A DNA stretch of 64,000 bases from the NCBI RefSeq assembly GCF_014201825.1, contig NZ_JACHFJ010000013.1, positions 1-64,000 on the forward strand, written 5' to 3'. The DNA is from Acidocella aromatica (GTDB taxonomy: Bacteria > Pseudomonadota > Alphaproteobacteria > Acetobacterales > Acetobacteraceae). Every line of letters begins with the position of its first letter. Positions within the stretch are counted from its first letter, which is position 1. Below, one piece after another: positions 24,977-35,987 of the stretch. The notes beneath the pieces are model-generated. The model did no database searches and was not told the origin of the DNA. It was given only the letters and a program-made list of their open reading frames with translations. A program made the position numbers and the translations under genes.

Positions 24977-27659
24977 AGCACTCGACCACATCGCCCTCAC
25001 GCAGATCCTGGAAGCCGGCGAAGGACAGGCCACACTCGTAACCGCGCGCCACTTCCTTCACATCATCCTTGAAACGCTTGAGCTGGGACAGCTCGCCCTG
25101 GTGGATGACCACGTTGTCGCGCAGCAGGCGGACACCGCAACCGCGCTTGACCACGCCCTCGGTGACGTAACAACCTGCGACCTTGCCGGTCTTGGTGATG
25201 TTGAACACCTGGCGGATTTCCGCATAGCCCAGGAACTTCTCGCGCACGATTGGCGCCAGCTTGCCCTTGACCAGCTTCTCGATGTCATCCGCGACCTCGT
25301 AGATGATCGAGTAATAGCGGATATCCACGCCCTCGCGCTGCGCCAGTTCCCGCGCTTGGCTGTTGGCGCGCACGTTGAAGGCGACGATGATCGCGTCCGA
25401 CGCCTTGGCCAGCTGCACGTCGCTCTCGGTGATCTGGCCGACGCCCGAGTAGACGACGCGCACGCGCACCTCCTCGTTGCCGACCCGCGTCACCACCACG
25501 CCAATCGCCTCGGCAGAGCCCTGCACATCGGCCTTGACCACAAGGGCCACTTCCTTCTGCGCACCGGCCTGAATCCGGGCCAGCATCTCTTCCATGGTGC
25601 CGCGGCCGGCGGTCTGCGCGGCCACCTGGCGCTCGCGCAGCTTCTGCTGGCGGTACTCGGTGATCTCGCGAGCGCGCTGCTCGTTCTCCACGACCACGAA
25701 GGGCTCGCCCGCCGTGGGCGCACCGGAGAGGCCGAGAATTTCCACAGGCAGCGAAGGCGGAGCCTCCTTCACGGGCTGGCCCTTGTCGTTGAGCATGGCA
25801 CGCACGCGGCCCCACTGGGCGCCTGCCACCACGATCTCACCCTGATGCAGCGTACCCTTCTGCACGAGCACGGTAGCCACCGGGCCACGGCCACGGTCGA
25901 GGCGGGATTCGATGATCGCGCCCTCGGCCGAGCGGTCCGGGTTCGCCTTCAGCTCCAGCACTTCCGCCTGCAGCAGGATCGCCTCTTCCAGCTTGTCCAG
26001 GCCGATCTTCTTCAGTGCCGAGACTTCCACATCGATGGTCTCACCGCCCATGTCTTCCACCACGATCTCGTACTGGAGCAGCTCGTTGCGGACGCGGGTG
26101 GGATCGGCGCCGGGGCGGTCGATCTTGTTGATCGCCACGATGATCGGCACGTTCGCCGCCTTGGCGTGTTTGATCGCCTCGATCGTCTGCGGCATCACAC
26201 CGTCATCCGCCGCGACCACTAGCACAACGATATCCGTCGAGGCGGCGCCACGGGCGCGCATGGCGGTGAAGGCCTCGTGGCCCGGCGTGTCGAGGAAGGT
26301 GATCTGCTGGCCGGAAGGCAGCGTAACCTGATAGGCGCCGATGTGCTGAGTGATGCCACCGGCCTCACCCGCCGCCACGTCGGTGTGGCGCAGCGCGTCC
26401 AGCAGGCTGGTCTTGCCGTGGTCGACATGGCCCATGATGGTGACAACCGGCGGGCGCGGCTGCAGCTCGGTTTCCGTGTCTTCCTCGCCCTCCAGGCCGA
26501 TTTCCACGTCCGAATCCGAAACGCGGCGCACCTTGTGGCCGAACTCCGTAACCACTAGCTCGGCGGTATCGGCGTCGATGGTCTGCGTGATGGTCACCAT
26601 CACGCCCATCTTCATCAGGGCGCGCACCACATCGCGCCCCTGGGCGGCCATACGGTTGGCCAGCTCCTGCACGGTAATGGTCTCGGGCAGCACGACCTCG
26701 CGCACCACTTTCACGCCATCGGAGCGCAGCAGCTCCAGCTCGGCTTGGCGGCGCTCACGCTCGCGCTGGCGGCGCACGGAAGCGAGCGAACGGGTCTTCT
26801 CGTCCGTACCCTCGATGGCGGCCTGCACGTCGATGCGCCCGCTGCGGCGGTTGCCATCGCCCAGCTTCTTGGGCGGGGCCACGGGGGTGCCGCGCCGGGG
26901 CGCCGGAGTGGCGGGGCGGCGAACGCCGGAGCGCGCTGCTTCTTCCTCTTCCTCGGCACCGGCCGGACGGCCGCCTGGCTTGAGCTGCAACGTCTCCCGC
27001 GCAGCCGGAGAGACCGGGCGCGCAACCGGCGCGCCGGGGCGCGGCGGCACGGGCTTGACCGCAGCCGGCGCGGCGGGAGCCGCCTTCGGCGCGGGGACAC
27101 CGGCCGCAGCAGCGGCCTGCGCCTTGGCCTCTTCCTCAGCCTTCAGGCGGGCTTCTTCCGCAGCCCTCACCAAGGCCTCTTCAGCGGCCTTGGCTTCTTC
27201 CTCTGCCTTACGGCGGGCTTCCTCGGCGGCGGAGAGGATGGAAATCTTTTCCTGTTCGCGGCGCTCGGCCTCGCGCTGCGCGGCAAGGCGCTGCTGCTCG
27301 GCCAGCACGCGCTGGCGAGTCGCCTGCTCGGAAGCTGTCAGGGCTCGGCCACCGGGGCCGGAGGCCTGACGCGGGCGCGGCGCCTGGGGCGCCGGGGCTT
27401 GGCCGGCGGGGCGCTCGGCGGCGGGTTTCAGCGCGACCGTGGCCGGTGCCGCTGGAGTGGGCGCCGCCGCGGCGGCGCCAGCCGGAGCCGGGCCCGGGCC
27501 ACGCTTCTTGCGCACTTCCACCTGCACCACCTTGGAGCGGCCATGCGAGAAACTCTGGCGTACGGAGCCGGCATCGACAGTATGCCCCGCATCCCCACGC
27601 GCCGCTGGGCGCAGCGAGAGCCTGCCTTTGGTTTCATTCTGGTCGTTGCCGTCACTCAT
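24951..27659 (-). CDS. infB: Translation initiation factor IF-2
   Basis: A 902-residue IF-2. A long low-complexity N-terminal region, rich in Ala/Pro and then in Glu/Ala/Arg coiled coil (about 40-310), precedes the IF2-N region and the GTPase core: G1 GHVDHGKTS near residue 408, G3 DTPGHEAF, G4 NKIDRP, then domains II-IV ending in [20 protein letters not shown]. It places fMet-tRNA on the 30S subunit. I start at the ATG at 27659 ([16 protein letters not shown]) rather than the upstream start at 27680, because this matches the family N-terminus. Cotranscribed after the rnpM-like gene. Confidence 0.95.
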   Translation of the reverse strand: MSDGNDQNETKGRLSLRPAARGDAGHTVDAGSVRQSFSHGRSKVVQVEVRKKRGPGPAPAGAAAAAPTPAAPATVALKPAAERPAGQAPAPQAPRPRQASGPGGRALTASEQATRQRVLAEQQRLAAQREAERREQEKISILSAAEEARRKAEEEAKAAEEALVRAAEEARLKAEEEAKAQAAAAAGVPAPKAAPAAPAAVKPVPPRPGAPVARPVSPAARETLQLKPGGRPAGAEEEEEAARSGVRRPATPAPRRGTPVAPPKKLGDGNRRSGRIDVQAAIEGTDEKTRSLASVRRQRERERRQAELELLRSDGVKVVREVVLPETITVQELANRMAAQGRDVVRALMKMGVMVTITQTIDADTAELVVTEFGHKVRRVSDSDVEIGLEGEEDTETELQPRPPVVTIMGHVDHGKTSLLDALRHTDVAAGEAGGITQHIGAYQVTLPSGQQITFLDTPGHEAFTAMRARGAASTDIVVLVVAADDGVMPQTIEAIKHAKAANVPIIVAINKIDRPGADPTRVRNELLQYEIVVEDMGGETIDVEVSALKKIGLDKLEEAILLQAEVLELKANPDRSAEGAIIESRLDRGRGPVATVLVQKGTLHQGEIVVAGAQWGRVRAMLNDKGQPVKEAPPSLPVEILGLSGAPTAGEPFVVVENEQRAREITEYRQQKLRERQVAAQTAGRGTMEEMLARIQAGAQKEVALVVKADVQGSAEAIGVVVTRVGNEEVRVRVVYSGVGQITESDVQLAKASDAIIVAFNVRANSQARELAQREGVDIRYYSIIYEVADDIEKLVKGKLAPIVREKFLGYAEIRQVFNITKTGKVAGCYVTEGVVKRGCGVRLLRDNVVIHQGELSQLKRFKDDVKEVARGYECGLSFAGFQDLREGDVVECYETEIIPA

Positions 27660-27716
27660 GCCTAATCCGGTCCAATCCACTCAGTCTTGGCCGGGGTCAA
27701 CCGGCCTTGTTGGGCT

Positions 27717-28389
27717 CTACTGCCCGCTTGTTACTTCCACCGCAACACCTTGGAGGCGTCGGGCTTCGATTTCGATCATCCTGGCCAGCCGCCCGGGGGC
27801 GATAACCACATGCACCGTGTGCTCACGGCCAAATATCTTCCCCAGCGCGGCGGCACTCAGTACCACCGCCATGGGCACATCCCGCCCGCCGACAAACCTC
27901 GCCCGCTCTTCCGGGCTGCCATCCGCCGCCTGCACCACCAGCCCAGCCTTGCCGGCCTGCAGCCATTCCCGCGCCTTCTCGAAGCCGGATATGGCGACGC
28001 CACCGCGCCGGGCCAAGCCCAGCAAATCAGCCACGCGGCGAATGAGTGCCGCACGCACCTCTGCCAGGAGATCAGGGGGCAGAACAACCTGTCCCTTGGC
28101 GGCGCGGGCGAACACACCACGCCGGATCGCTTGGTGTAGCACATCGGCGCTGGCACTCAACCACAAGCCTCGTCCGGGCAGGGTTGCAGCGGCGTCGAAC
28201 ACCAAGCGCCGCTCCGGCCCCACGACGAAGCGCAAGGCCTCCTCGCGCGTGACTTCCTTGCGGGTGACAAGACAGCGGCGCAACGGACCGCGTTCCGGCT
28301 CGTCATCCAGCATGATATCGGGCGCGACGACCGTGGATCCGTCCGTCTGAACGGCGGATCGAAGGTCTGAATCGCGCCCGTTTTCAGGT

Positions 28390-28406
<17 letters not shown>
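27717..28406 (-). CDS. YlxR/RnpM-like RNA-binding protein (DUF448 plus L7Ae-like domain)
   Basis: A 229-residue protein with an N-terminal YlxR domain (RRCLVTRKEVTREEALRFVV, about 43-120, including GRGLWLSAS) and a C-terminal L7Ae/L30e-like domain (about 125-215, LLGLARRGGVAISGFEKARE). In Gram-positive bacteria the short YlxR (RnpM) binds RNase P RNA and modulates it; the alphaproteobacterial form fused to an L7Ae-like domain is less studied. Overlaps the nusA stop by 17 bp, within the conserved nusA-ylxR-infB order. Confidence 0.85.
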
Positions 28407-29907
<1,501 letters not shown>

Positions 29908-29916
29908 GAGTATCCT

Positions 29917-30441
29917 CTAGTTGGTCACATTAGGTTGGGTGGTGAAGGCGATCAGCGCGTCCGTCAGCACGAGCTTGGCCTTGCGGATATCGGCACGCTT
30001 GAGTTCGACGATCTCATCCTTCTCCAGGCGCAGGCGCACGGTTTCGGCATCGGCGTCCACCAGCTTGCCGGTGAAGCGCTTGCGGTTGCCGGGACCGGGG
30101 AAGTTCAGCTCGATGCGCGCGTCGAACCCGGCATAGCGGTTGAAATCCTTGACGCGGGTCAGGGGCCGGTCGATCCCGGCGGAGGAGACCTCCAGCGTCC
30201 AGGCGGAGTCGATCGGGTCTTCCACGTCCAGCACGGCGGAGAGCAGATGGCTCACCGCCTCGCAATCCTCCAGCGTGAAGGACGCACCGTCGGCCCGGTC
30301 GGCCATGATCTGCACGGTCGGGGTTTCGGTGCCCATCACCTGCACACGCACCAACTCGTAACCCTGGGCCTCCAGCGGCTCCATGATGATCTCGGCGATT
30401 CGGCCCTCGAGGCCGGTATGGGTCGGACGGTTTTCGGACAA
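29917..30441 (-). CDS. rimP: Ribosome maturation factor RimP
   Basis: A 174-residue RimP needed for 30S assembly: GLEGRIAEIIMEPLEAQGYELVRV, the conserved DCEAVSHLLSAVLDVEDPI, LEVSSAGIDRPL and the Sm-like C-terminal domain FTGKLVDADAETVRLRL. The open frame runs far upstream, but similarity begins at residues LSENRPTHTGLEG, so I choose the TTG at 30441; its ribosome-binding site is weak, and an intrinsic-terminator-like hairpin sits just upstream. First gene of the rimP-nusA-rnpM-infB-rbfA-sua5 operon. Confidence 0.88.
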   Translation of the reverse strand: MSENRPTHTGLEGRIAEIIMEPLEAQGYELVRVQVMGTETPTVQIMADRADGASFTLEDCEAVSHLLSAVLDVEDPIDSAWTLEVSSAGIDRPLTRVKDFNRYAGFDARIELNFPGPGNRKRFTGKLVDADAETVRLRLEKDEIVELKRADIRKAKLVLTDALIAFTTQPNVTN

Positions 30442-30457
30442 GCGGCAAAAATCCAAT

Positions 30458-30484
30458 AAAAAAGGCGGCCTGTTTAGGGCCACC
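30458..30484 (-). terminator. Attenuator-like terminator in the rimP leader
   Basis: On the minus strand: GGTGGCC (30484-30478), loop CTAAACA, GGCCGCC (30470-30464, one G-U pair), then T6 (30463-30458). It lies between the predicted promoter and the rimP start, so it could prematurely stop the operon transcript. Confidence 0.6.
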
Positions 30485-30513
30485 CTGCGGGAATGCGGGT
30501 ATTTGTTGGCCGT

Positions 30514-30542
30514 TATGTACGCCTGCCCGCCGCAAACGGCAA
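30514..30542 (-). promoter_or_regulatory. Predicted sigma-70 promoter of the rimP-nusA-infB operon
   Basis: On the minus strand: TTGCCG (30542-30537), 17 bp, TACATA (30519-30514). Spacing is ideal and both boxes match the consensus well. Transcription would start near 30507, about 65 bp before rimP. Confidence 0.55.
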
Positions 30543-30564
30543 GGCATTTTTTTCCCGCTCCCAA

Positions 30565-30593
30565 AACAAAAACGGCGCCCGAAGGCGCCGTTT
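30565..30593 (-). terminator. Rho-independent terminator after glnA
   Basis: On the minus strand: AAACGGCGCC (30593-30584), loop TTCG, GGCGCCGTTT (30579-30570), then a T-rich TGTTTTG tract. A 10-bp perfect stem with a stable UUCG tetraloop. Confidence 0.88.
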
Positions 30594-30608
30594 CCGCAAA
30601 ATCCGTTA

Positions 30609-32039
30609 TTAGGCGGAGTAGTACATCTCGAACTCGACCGGGTGCGGCGTGTGCTCGAAACGGTACACTTCCTTCCACTTGATTTCCATGTAGGACTCGA
30701 TCTGCTCCTTGGTGAACACATCGCCCTGCAGCAGGAACTCGTGGTCGGCTTCCAGCGCCTGAAGCGCCTCGCGCAGCGAGCCGCAAACGGTCGGGATGCC
30801 CTTCAGCTCTTCCGGCGGCAGCTCGTACAGATCCTTGTCCATCGGGTCGCCCGGGTGGATCTTGTTCTTGATGCCGTCGAGGCCGGCCATCATCAGCGCG
30901 GCGAAGGAGAGGTACGGGTTGCAGGTCGGGTCGGGGAACCGGACTTCAACGCGCTTGGCCTTCGGGCTGGTGGTGTACGGAATACGGCAGGAGGCCGAAC
31001 GGTTGCGGGCGGAGTAGGCCAGCAGCACCGGGGCTTCGAAGCCAGGGATCAGGCGCTTGTAGGAGTTGGTGGACGGGTTCGAGAAGGCGTTGATGGCCTT
31101 CGCGTGCTTGATCACGCCACCAATGAAGTACAGGCACATCTCGGACAGATCCGCATAGCCGTTACCGGCGAACAGCGGCTTGCCGTTCTTCCAGATGGAG
31201 GCGTGGGTGTGCATGCCCGAGCCGTTATCGCCATAGATCGGCTTCGGCATGAAGGTCGCGGTCTTGCCGTAAGAGTGGGCGACGTTGTGGACGCAGTACT
31301 TATAGATCTGCATCTGGTCGGCCATCTTGGTCAGCGTGTTGAACTTGGTGCCAAGCTCATGCTGGGACTGCGCCACCTCGTGGTGATGCTTCTCGATCGG
31401 CAGGCCCATCTCGCCCATGGCGGAGAGCATCTCGGCGCGCAGGTCGGCATCGCCATCCACGGGGGGAACCGGGAAGTAGCCGCCCTTGACGCCCGGGCGG
31501 TGGCCCATGTTGCCTTCCGGGTAGTCCTTCAGCGAGGAGCCGGGGCCCTCGATGGAGTCCAGCTGGTAGGTGCCAAAATTGCCGCCGGTGCCGAACTTCA
31601 CGGAGTCGAAGATGAAGAACTCAGCTTCGGCGCCGATGAAGGCGGTGTCGCCGATGCCGGTGGACTTCAGGTAAGCCTCGGCCTTCTTGGCGGTGGAGCG
31701 CGGGTCGCGGGCATAGCCCTGGCCGGTGGCGGGCTCGACGATGTCGCAGAACAGGATCAGGCTCGGCTTGGCCGAGAACGGGTCCATCACGGCGGAGTCC
31801 AGGTCCGGCTGCAGGATCATGTCGGACTCGTTGATCGCCTTCCAGCCGGCGATGGAGGAGCCGTCGAACATGAAGCCGTCCTTCAGGGTGTCCTCGTCGA
31901 TGGTGCTCACGTGCTGCGCCGTGTGCTGCCACTTGCCCTTCGGATCGGTGAAGCGCAGATCGACGTATTCGACCCCGTTCTCCTTGATAAGATTGAGAAC
32001 CTTCGCGACGGCGTCGTCGCCTTCGGCCTTCTTAGCCAT
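30609..32039 (-). CDS. glnA: Glutamine synthetase type I
   Basis: A 476-residue GlnA that assimilates ammonium onto glutamate. Visible: [20 protein letters not shown], the [17 protein letters not shown] region, and the adenylylation site [10 protein letters not shown] (tyrosine near residue 404), which makes it the GlnE-controlled GSI-beta form. A GAGGG ribosome-binding site precedes the ATG. It follows glnB by about 120 bp on the same strand, the usual glnB-glnA order. Confidence 0.96.
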   Translation of the reverse strand: MAKKAEGDDAVAKVLNLIKENGVEYVDLRFTDPKGKWQHTAQHVSTIDEDTLKDGFMFDGSSIAGWKAINESDMILQPDLDSAVMDPFSAKPSLILFCDIVEPATGQGYARDPRSTAKKAEAYLKSTGIGDTAFIGAEAEFFIFDSVKFGTGGNFGTYQLDSIEGPGSSLKDYPEGNMGHRPGVKGGYFPVPPVDGDADLRAEMLSAMGEMGLPIEKHHHEVAQSQHELGTKFNTLTKMADQMQIYKYCVHNVAHSYGKTATFMPKPIYGDNGSGMHTHASIWKNGKPLFAGNGYADLSEMCLYFIGGVIKHAKAINAFSNPSTNSYKRLIPGFEAPVLLAYSARNRSASCRIPYTTSPKAKRVEVRFPDPTCNPYLSFAALMMAGLDGIKNKIHPGDPMDKDLYELPPEELKGIPTVCGSLREALQALEADHEFLLQGDVFTKEQIESYMEIKWKEVYRFEHTPHPVEFEMYYSA

Positions 32040-32161
32040 GTTTAACCCTCGTTATATGTAAATGTTACCCGTGAACCTCGCAGGGGAACACCATGCGCCC
32101 CCAACCTGATTACGCGCAGCGCCGGCATGTTAGCACGCGCGCCGTCGCGGGCAATGGCGGC

Positions 32162-32590
<429 letters not shown>

Positions 32591-32594
32591 TTAT

Positions 32595-32611
32595 AGCACG
32601 GTTCATGCCAA
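32595..32611 (-). promoter_or_regulatory. Candidate sigma-54 (-24/-12) promoter of glnBA
   Basis: Minus strand TTGGCATGAACCGTGCT. The essential GG and GC are exactly 10 bases apart and the element differs from TTGGCACGNNNNTTGCT at two positions. It lies about 85-110 bp before the glnB start, where nitrogen-regulated promoters are expected. Confidence 0.5.
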
Positions 32612-32767
32612 TACCGATTACGGCCCGAAACCGTGGGCGAAGCTATTTAAGGAAAGATAAAACCGCCGTCCTGCCCCCTGAGGCGGCGATTTTTGCCTAA
32701 ATTTTACGCTAACTTGCCGCCTTATAGTTGAGCAGGTTAATCTACCCTTCAGTAAGGAATTGCAGCC

Positions 32768-33949
32768 GTGAAACCCGCCAACACCCTCCTGGCCCAGACG
32801 GGCACCACCATCTTCACCGTGATGTCGGCCCTGGCCGCGCAGCATGGCGCGATCAATCTTGGCCAGGGCTTCCCCGACACGGAAGGCCCGGCCGACGTGG
32901 TGCGCGCCGCCGCCGATGCGCTGCTGGACAACCGCAACCAGTACCCGCCCCTCACCGGCATGCCGGAGTTGCGCCAAGCGGTGGCGGCGGCGAATGAACG
33001 CTTCTACGGGCTGAAGATCGACGCCAATACAGGGGTGTGCGTTACATCCGGCGCCACGGAGGCGATCACCGCCTGCCTGATGGCGTTGCTCAATCCCGGC
33101 GACGAGGCGGTGTTGATCGAGCCGCTCTACGACACCTATCTGCCGGTGGTGAAGCTGCTTGGCGCCACCGCCCGGCTGGTGCGGCTGGAGCCACCGCGCT
33201 GGGAGCTGCCACGCGAGAAACTGACCGCCGCCTTCGGCCCCAACACCAAGCTGCTGCTGCTGAACTCGCCCATGAACCCGACCGGCAAGGTCTTCACCCC
33301 CGAGGAGCTGGACTTCATCGCCAGCCTGCTGCGCGAACACGACGCCTATGCCGTGTGCGACGAGGTGTACGAGCATCTGGTGTTCAAGGGGGCCAGGCAC
33401 ATCCCACTGATGACCCTGCCGGGCATGGCGGAGCGGTGCGTGCGAATCGGCAGCGCCGGCAAGACCTTCTCCCTTACCGGCTGGAAGGTTGGCTACGTCT
33501 CCGGCCCAGCCGAGCTGATCTCGCTGGTGGCCAAGGCGCACCAGAACCTCACCTTCACCACCGCCCCCAACCTGCAACGCGCCGTGGCCTACGGGCTGGG
33601 CAAGGAGGACGCCTATTTCGCCAGCCTGGCGGACGAGCTCCAGGCCAAGCGCGACCTGCTGGAGACCGGACTGAAGCGCCTGGGCTTCGCCACCCTGCCC
33701 GCCGATGGCAGCTACTTCATCACCGCCGATTTCTCGGCCCTGGGCTATAACGGCGACGACGTGGCCTTCTGCCGCACCATTACCGAGGAAGCCGGGGTGA
33801 CGGCGATTCCCGTCTCCGCCTTTTATGTGGACAACCCGCCCCGGCACTACGCGCGCTTCGCCTTCTGCAAGAAAAACGAGGTCCTGGAGGCGGCATTGCA
33901 ACGTTTAGAGCGCTGGATGGCATCAAGGCCATTGACTGCATCGGCCTGA
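32768..33949 (+). CDS. PLP-dependent aminotransferase (YbdL/kynurenine aminotransferase-like)
   Basis: A 393-residue class I aminotransferase. Motifs: AINLGQGFPDTEGP, CVTSGATEAITA, LLLNSPMNPTGKVF, AVCDEVYEHLVF and the PLP lysine in SAGKTFSLTGWKVGY. This pattern fits the methionine/kynurenine/glutamine aminotransferase group (YbdL, KAT), often a 2-oxo-acid transaminase of methionine salvage. It starts with GTG at 32768, preceded by AAGGA at 32754-32758. It stands alone, followed by tRNA-His. Confidence 0.85.
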   Translation: MKPANTLLAQTGTTIFTVMSALAAQHGAINLGQGFPDTEGPADVVRAAADALLDNRNQYPPLTGMPELRQAVAAANERFYGLKIDANTGVCVTSGATEAITACLMALLNPGDEAVLIEPLYDTYLPVVKLLGATARLVRLEPPRWELPREKLTAAFGPNTKLLLLNSPMNPTGKVFTPEELDFIASLLREHDAYAVCDEVYEHLVFKGARHIPLMTLPGMAERCVRIGSAGKTFSLTGWKVGYVSGPAELISLVAKAHQNLTFTTAPNLQRAVAYGLGKEDAYFASLADELQAKRDLLETGLKRLGFATLPADGSYFITADFSALGYNGDDVAFCRTITEEAGVTAIPVSAFYVDNPPRHYARFAFCKKNEVLEAALQRLERWMASRPLTASA

Positions 33950-33975
33950 CCGCGTTAGGACGCCCCACCCTGGAT

Positions 33976-34052
33976 GGCGGACGTAGCTCAGTTGGTAGAG
34001 CGCCGGTTTGTGGTACCGGTTGTCGCGGGTTCGATCCCCGTCGTTCGCCCCA
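33976..34052 (+). tRNA. tRNA-His (anticodon GTG)
   Basis: A complete cloverleaf: acceptor GCGGACG paired with CGTTCGC (one G-U), D arm GCTC...GAGC, anticodon stem CCGGT/ACCGG around the loop TTGTGGT (anticodon at 34010-34012), T arm CGGGTTCGATCCCCG. The gene encodes the extra G at position -1 (33976), which would pair with C73 (34049), and the CCA end. Followed by an intrinsic terminator. Confidence 0.95.
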
Positions 34053-34073
34053 GGGTCTCATCTGAGAGCCAGC

Positions 34074-34096
34074 CCGCCCTTCCCGGCGGTTTTTTT
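34074..34096 (+). terminator. Terminator after tRNA-His
   Basis: CCGCC (34074-34078), a 6-base loop, GGCGG (34085-34089), then T7. A short stem with an excellent T tract. Confidence 0.75.
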
Positions 34097-34111
34097 GTTT
34101 TTATGCCCAAC

Positions 34112-34138
34112 AAAAAACCCCGGCGCTTCCCGCCGGGG
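34112..34138 (-). terminator. Terminator after the OmpA-like gene
   Basis: On the minus strand: CCCCGGCG (34138-34131), 5-base loop, CGCCGGGG (34125-34118), then T6 (34117-34112). An 8-bp perfect stem downstream of the gene ending at 34160. Confidence 0.88.
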
Positions 34139-34159
34139 CTGTTCTGGCGCGTAAGCGCG

Positions 34160-35212
34160 TTACTTGAGAACGATCTCGACGCGGCGGTTCTGCGGCTCAC
34201 GCACGCCCGGGCCGGTCGGCACCAGCAGATGCGTCTCGCCATAGGCATGGATCTCGATCTCGGAGGCAGGCACGCCATCCTGCACCAGCTGCGCGGCGAC
34301 AGCCTTGGCGCGGCGCTCGGACAGGCCCTGATTGTACTGCGCGGTGCCCGAGGTATCGGTATAGCCGGAAACGTCCAGGGTGGTGACGTTCTGCGTCTTC
34401 GAGTCGGACGCTGCCTGGGCGATGATCTGCGTCGCGCGCGGGGTCAGGTTGTACTTGTCCCAGTCGAAGAACACCAAGTAGGTCTTGGCCGGAGCCGGGG
34501 CCGGGGCCGCCATCGGGGCCGGAGCGGGCGTGGGCGGCGGCGCGGGCGGCGGGTTGAAGAGCTGATAGCGCAGGCCCAGCAGGAAGGTATGACTGGATTG
34601 CTGCTCGACATTCATCCCCACACCAGGAATGGTGGTGGAATAGTCTCGATTAGCGGTCAGTTGCATGAAGCGGTATTCGGCGGTGGCGGAGAGGCCCGGC
34701 ACCCACGGCAACGGATAGGACAGGCCGGCGATCACATCAAAGGCAAAGCTACCCTCAGTTCCGCCAACCTTGATGAGGCCGTTGCCAACATCCGAATTTG
34801 CCTTCGCCCACTGATACCCAAAGCCGCCACCGACATACGGATAAACCGGCCAGTCGGGGTTGAAATCATACAACGCGTTGACCATCAGGCCGTACGTGTT
34901 CTGGCCACCGAAGATACGGTTGTGAGTACCCTGGATATCGGCCTCATGTGCGGTGTTCCTGAGGAAATCCATACCCAGCTGCACGCGGAAGCCATTGCCA
35001 AAGCCGTAGCCAACATCCGCAACACCGGCATAGGACGGACGCCACAGCGCCTTGCCCGATATCGTGCCATTATCCTGAATCGACACGGTCGTCGGAGCCA
35101 GAATGCTCGTACCCGCCCCCAGGCTGATATACGGACCGGTAACGGGCTGGGCGTGGGCCGCGAGCGGCAGAGCAAGGCAGGTCGCCGCAGCAAGAGCCAG
35201 ACGGATCTTCAT
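34160..35212 (-). CDS. OmpA-family outer membrane protein
   Basis: A 350-residue outer membrane protein. Signal peptide MKIRLALAAATCLALPLAAHA, an N-terminal eight-strand beta-barrel domain (about 22-215, alternating aromatic strands such as YPYVGGGFGYQW), a proline/alanine linker (about 220-245), and a C-terminal OmpA domain (TYLVFFDWDKYNLTPRATQI, VSGYTDTSGTAQYNQGLSERR, GETHLLVPTG) that binds peptidoglycan. The NxxLSxxRA-like GLSERRAKAV segment is typical. Single gene with its own terminator. Confidence 0.92.
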   Translation of the reverse strand: MKIRLALAAATCLALPLAAHAQPVTGPYISLGAGTSILAPTTVSIQDNGTISGKALWRPSYAGVADVGYGFGNGFRVQLGMDFLRNTAHEADIQGTHNRIFGGQNTYGLMVNALYDFNPDWPVYPYVGGGFGYQWAKANSDVGNGLIKVGGTEGSFAFDVIAGLSYPLPWVPGLSATAEYRFMQLTANRDYSTTIPGVGMNVEQQSSHTFLLGLRYQLFNPPPAPPPTPAPAPMAAPAPAPAKTYLVFFDWDKYNLTPRATQIIAQAASDSKTQNVTTLDVSGYTDTSGTAQYNQGLSERRAKAVAAQLVQDGVPASEIEIHAYGETHLLVPTGPGVREPQNRRVEIVLK

Positions 35213-35344
35213 GACATATCCTCCGTTGTTTTATTTTGTTTCTTGAGACTAATCCAAGGCTTTGGCCGGAGCCATCATAAATGCTGGGCGGCGGCGAAAT
35301 CGTTTCTATTGTGTCATTTTTAACACAGTTCCGCCACCGTGACG

Positions 35345-35815
35345 TTATAGCTGCCGGGGCGGCGTGGGCGGCGGCAGGAAATCCTGCAGATGCGACCACA
35401 AAGCGCTGTCGGGCGTCTTGGTCAGGTCCTTGTTCAGCGTGCCGCCGAGCTTGGCATGCGTCTCGGTATTCAGCTCCCGGCGGATGACGTTGAGCGTATG
35501 CGCGGGGGCGGCGACGATCAGCACGTCGAACGCGGCCTCGCCCTCCATGACATTCAGCTCATGCGCAACATGCTTGGCGAATTTCTCCGCCTCCAGCTCC
35601 TGCGGATCATGCCGGGGCGCGATGCCGTGATGCACTGTGGCGTCGCTGTGGAACGAAGCGCCCGGATGGTCGCTGCGCAGATCGGAAGACTGCTTATGCG
35701 CGGCCGTGGACTCGATCCAGCGCTCGGTATGCAGCACGTTATGGGCATCGCCGCGGACGATGCGGGCGTGTTCGCCATCGGCGATGGCGACGAGAAAACG
35801 CTTCTGGGTGGACAT
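35345..35815 (-). CDS. Host attachment protein family (baeRF-like)
   Basis: A 156-residue protein of the 'protein required for attachment to host cells' family, first noted in Agrobacterium: KRFLVAIADGEHARIVRG at the N-terminus, then GIAPRHDPQELEAEKFAKHVAHEL and FDVLIVAAPAHTLNVIRREL. Relatives are related to eRF1-like baeRF proteins; the biochemical role is not settled. The ATG at 35815 has AGGAGGAG about 7 bases upstream, which decides it over the longer frame. A palindromic TTGAC-N4-GTCAA box lies 50 bp upstream. Confidence 0.8.
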   Translation of the reverse strand: MSTQKRFLVAIADGEHARIVRGDAHNVLHTERWIESTAAHKQSSDLRSDHPGASFHSDATVHHGIAPRHDPQELEAEKFAKHVAHELNVMEGEAAFDVLIVAAPAHTLNVIRRELNTETHAKLGGTLNKDLTKTPDSALWSHLQDFLPPPTPPRQL

Positions 35816-35865
35816 CCCAACTCCTCCTCTTGACCCCTCAAGCCTAGTCTGTTGCCTGGACAAAA

Positions 35866-35879
35866 GGTTTGACCCAGGT
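35866..35879. promoter_or_regulatory. FNR/CRP-type palindrome (TTGACCCAGGTCAA)
   Basis: Perfect inverted repeat TTGACC-CA-GGTCAA in the divergent region between the host-attachment gene (-) and the kinase/phospho-lyase fusion (+). It fits the TTGAY-N4-RTCAA class of FNR/FixK-like sites. A second TTGAC-N4-GTCAA copy lies at 47649. Confidence 0.45.
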
Positions 35880-35987
35880 CAAGTTTCTGTGTTCCGCGCG
35901 CTACGGTTTGTGTTCCACGGTTTAGCGTGCCGCTCCCTCCCCCGGATATGTTGCGCGACAGGAAAACGCCTTGAGGTACAAAACATC

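Noticed and set aside
30442-30786. Long N-terminal extension of RimP (289 residues)
   Set aside because: Extension crosses the predicted promoter, attenuator and glnA terminator and has no RimP similarity.
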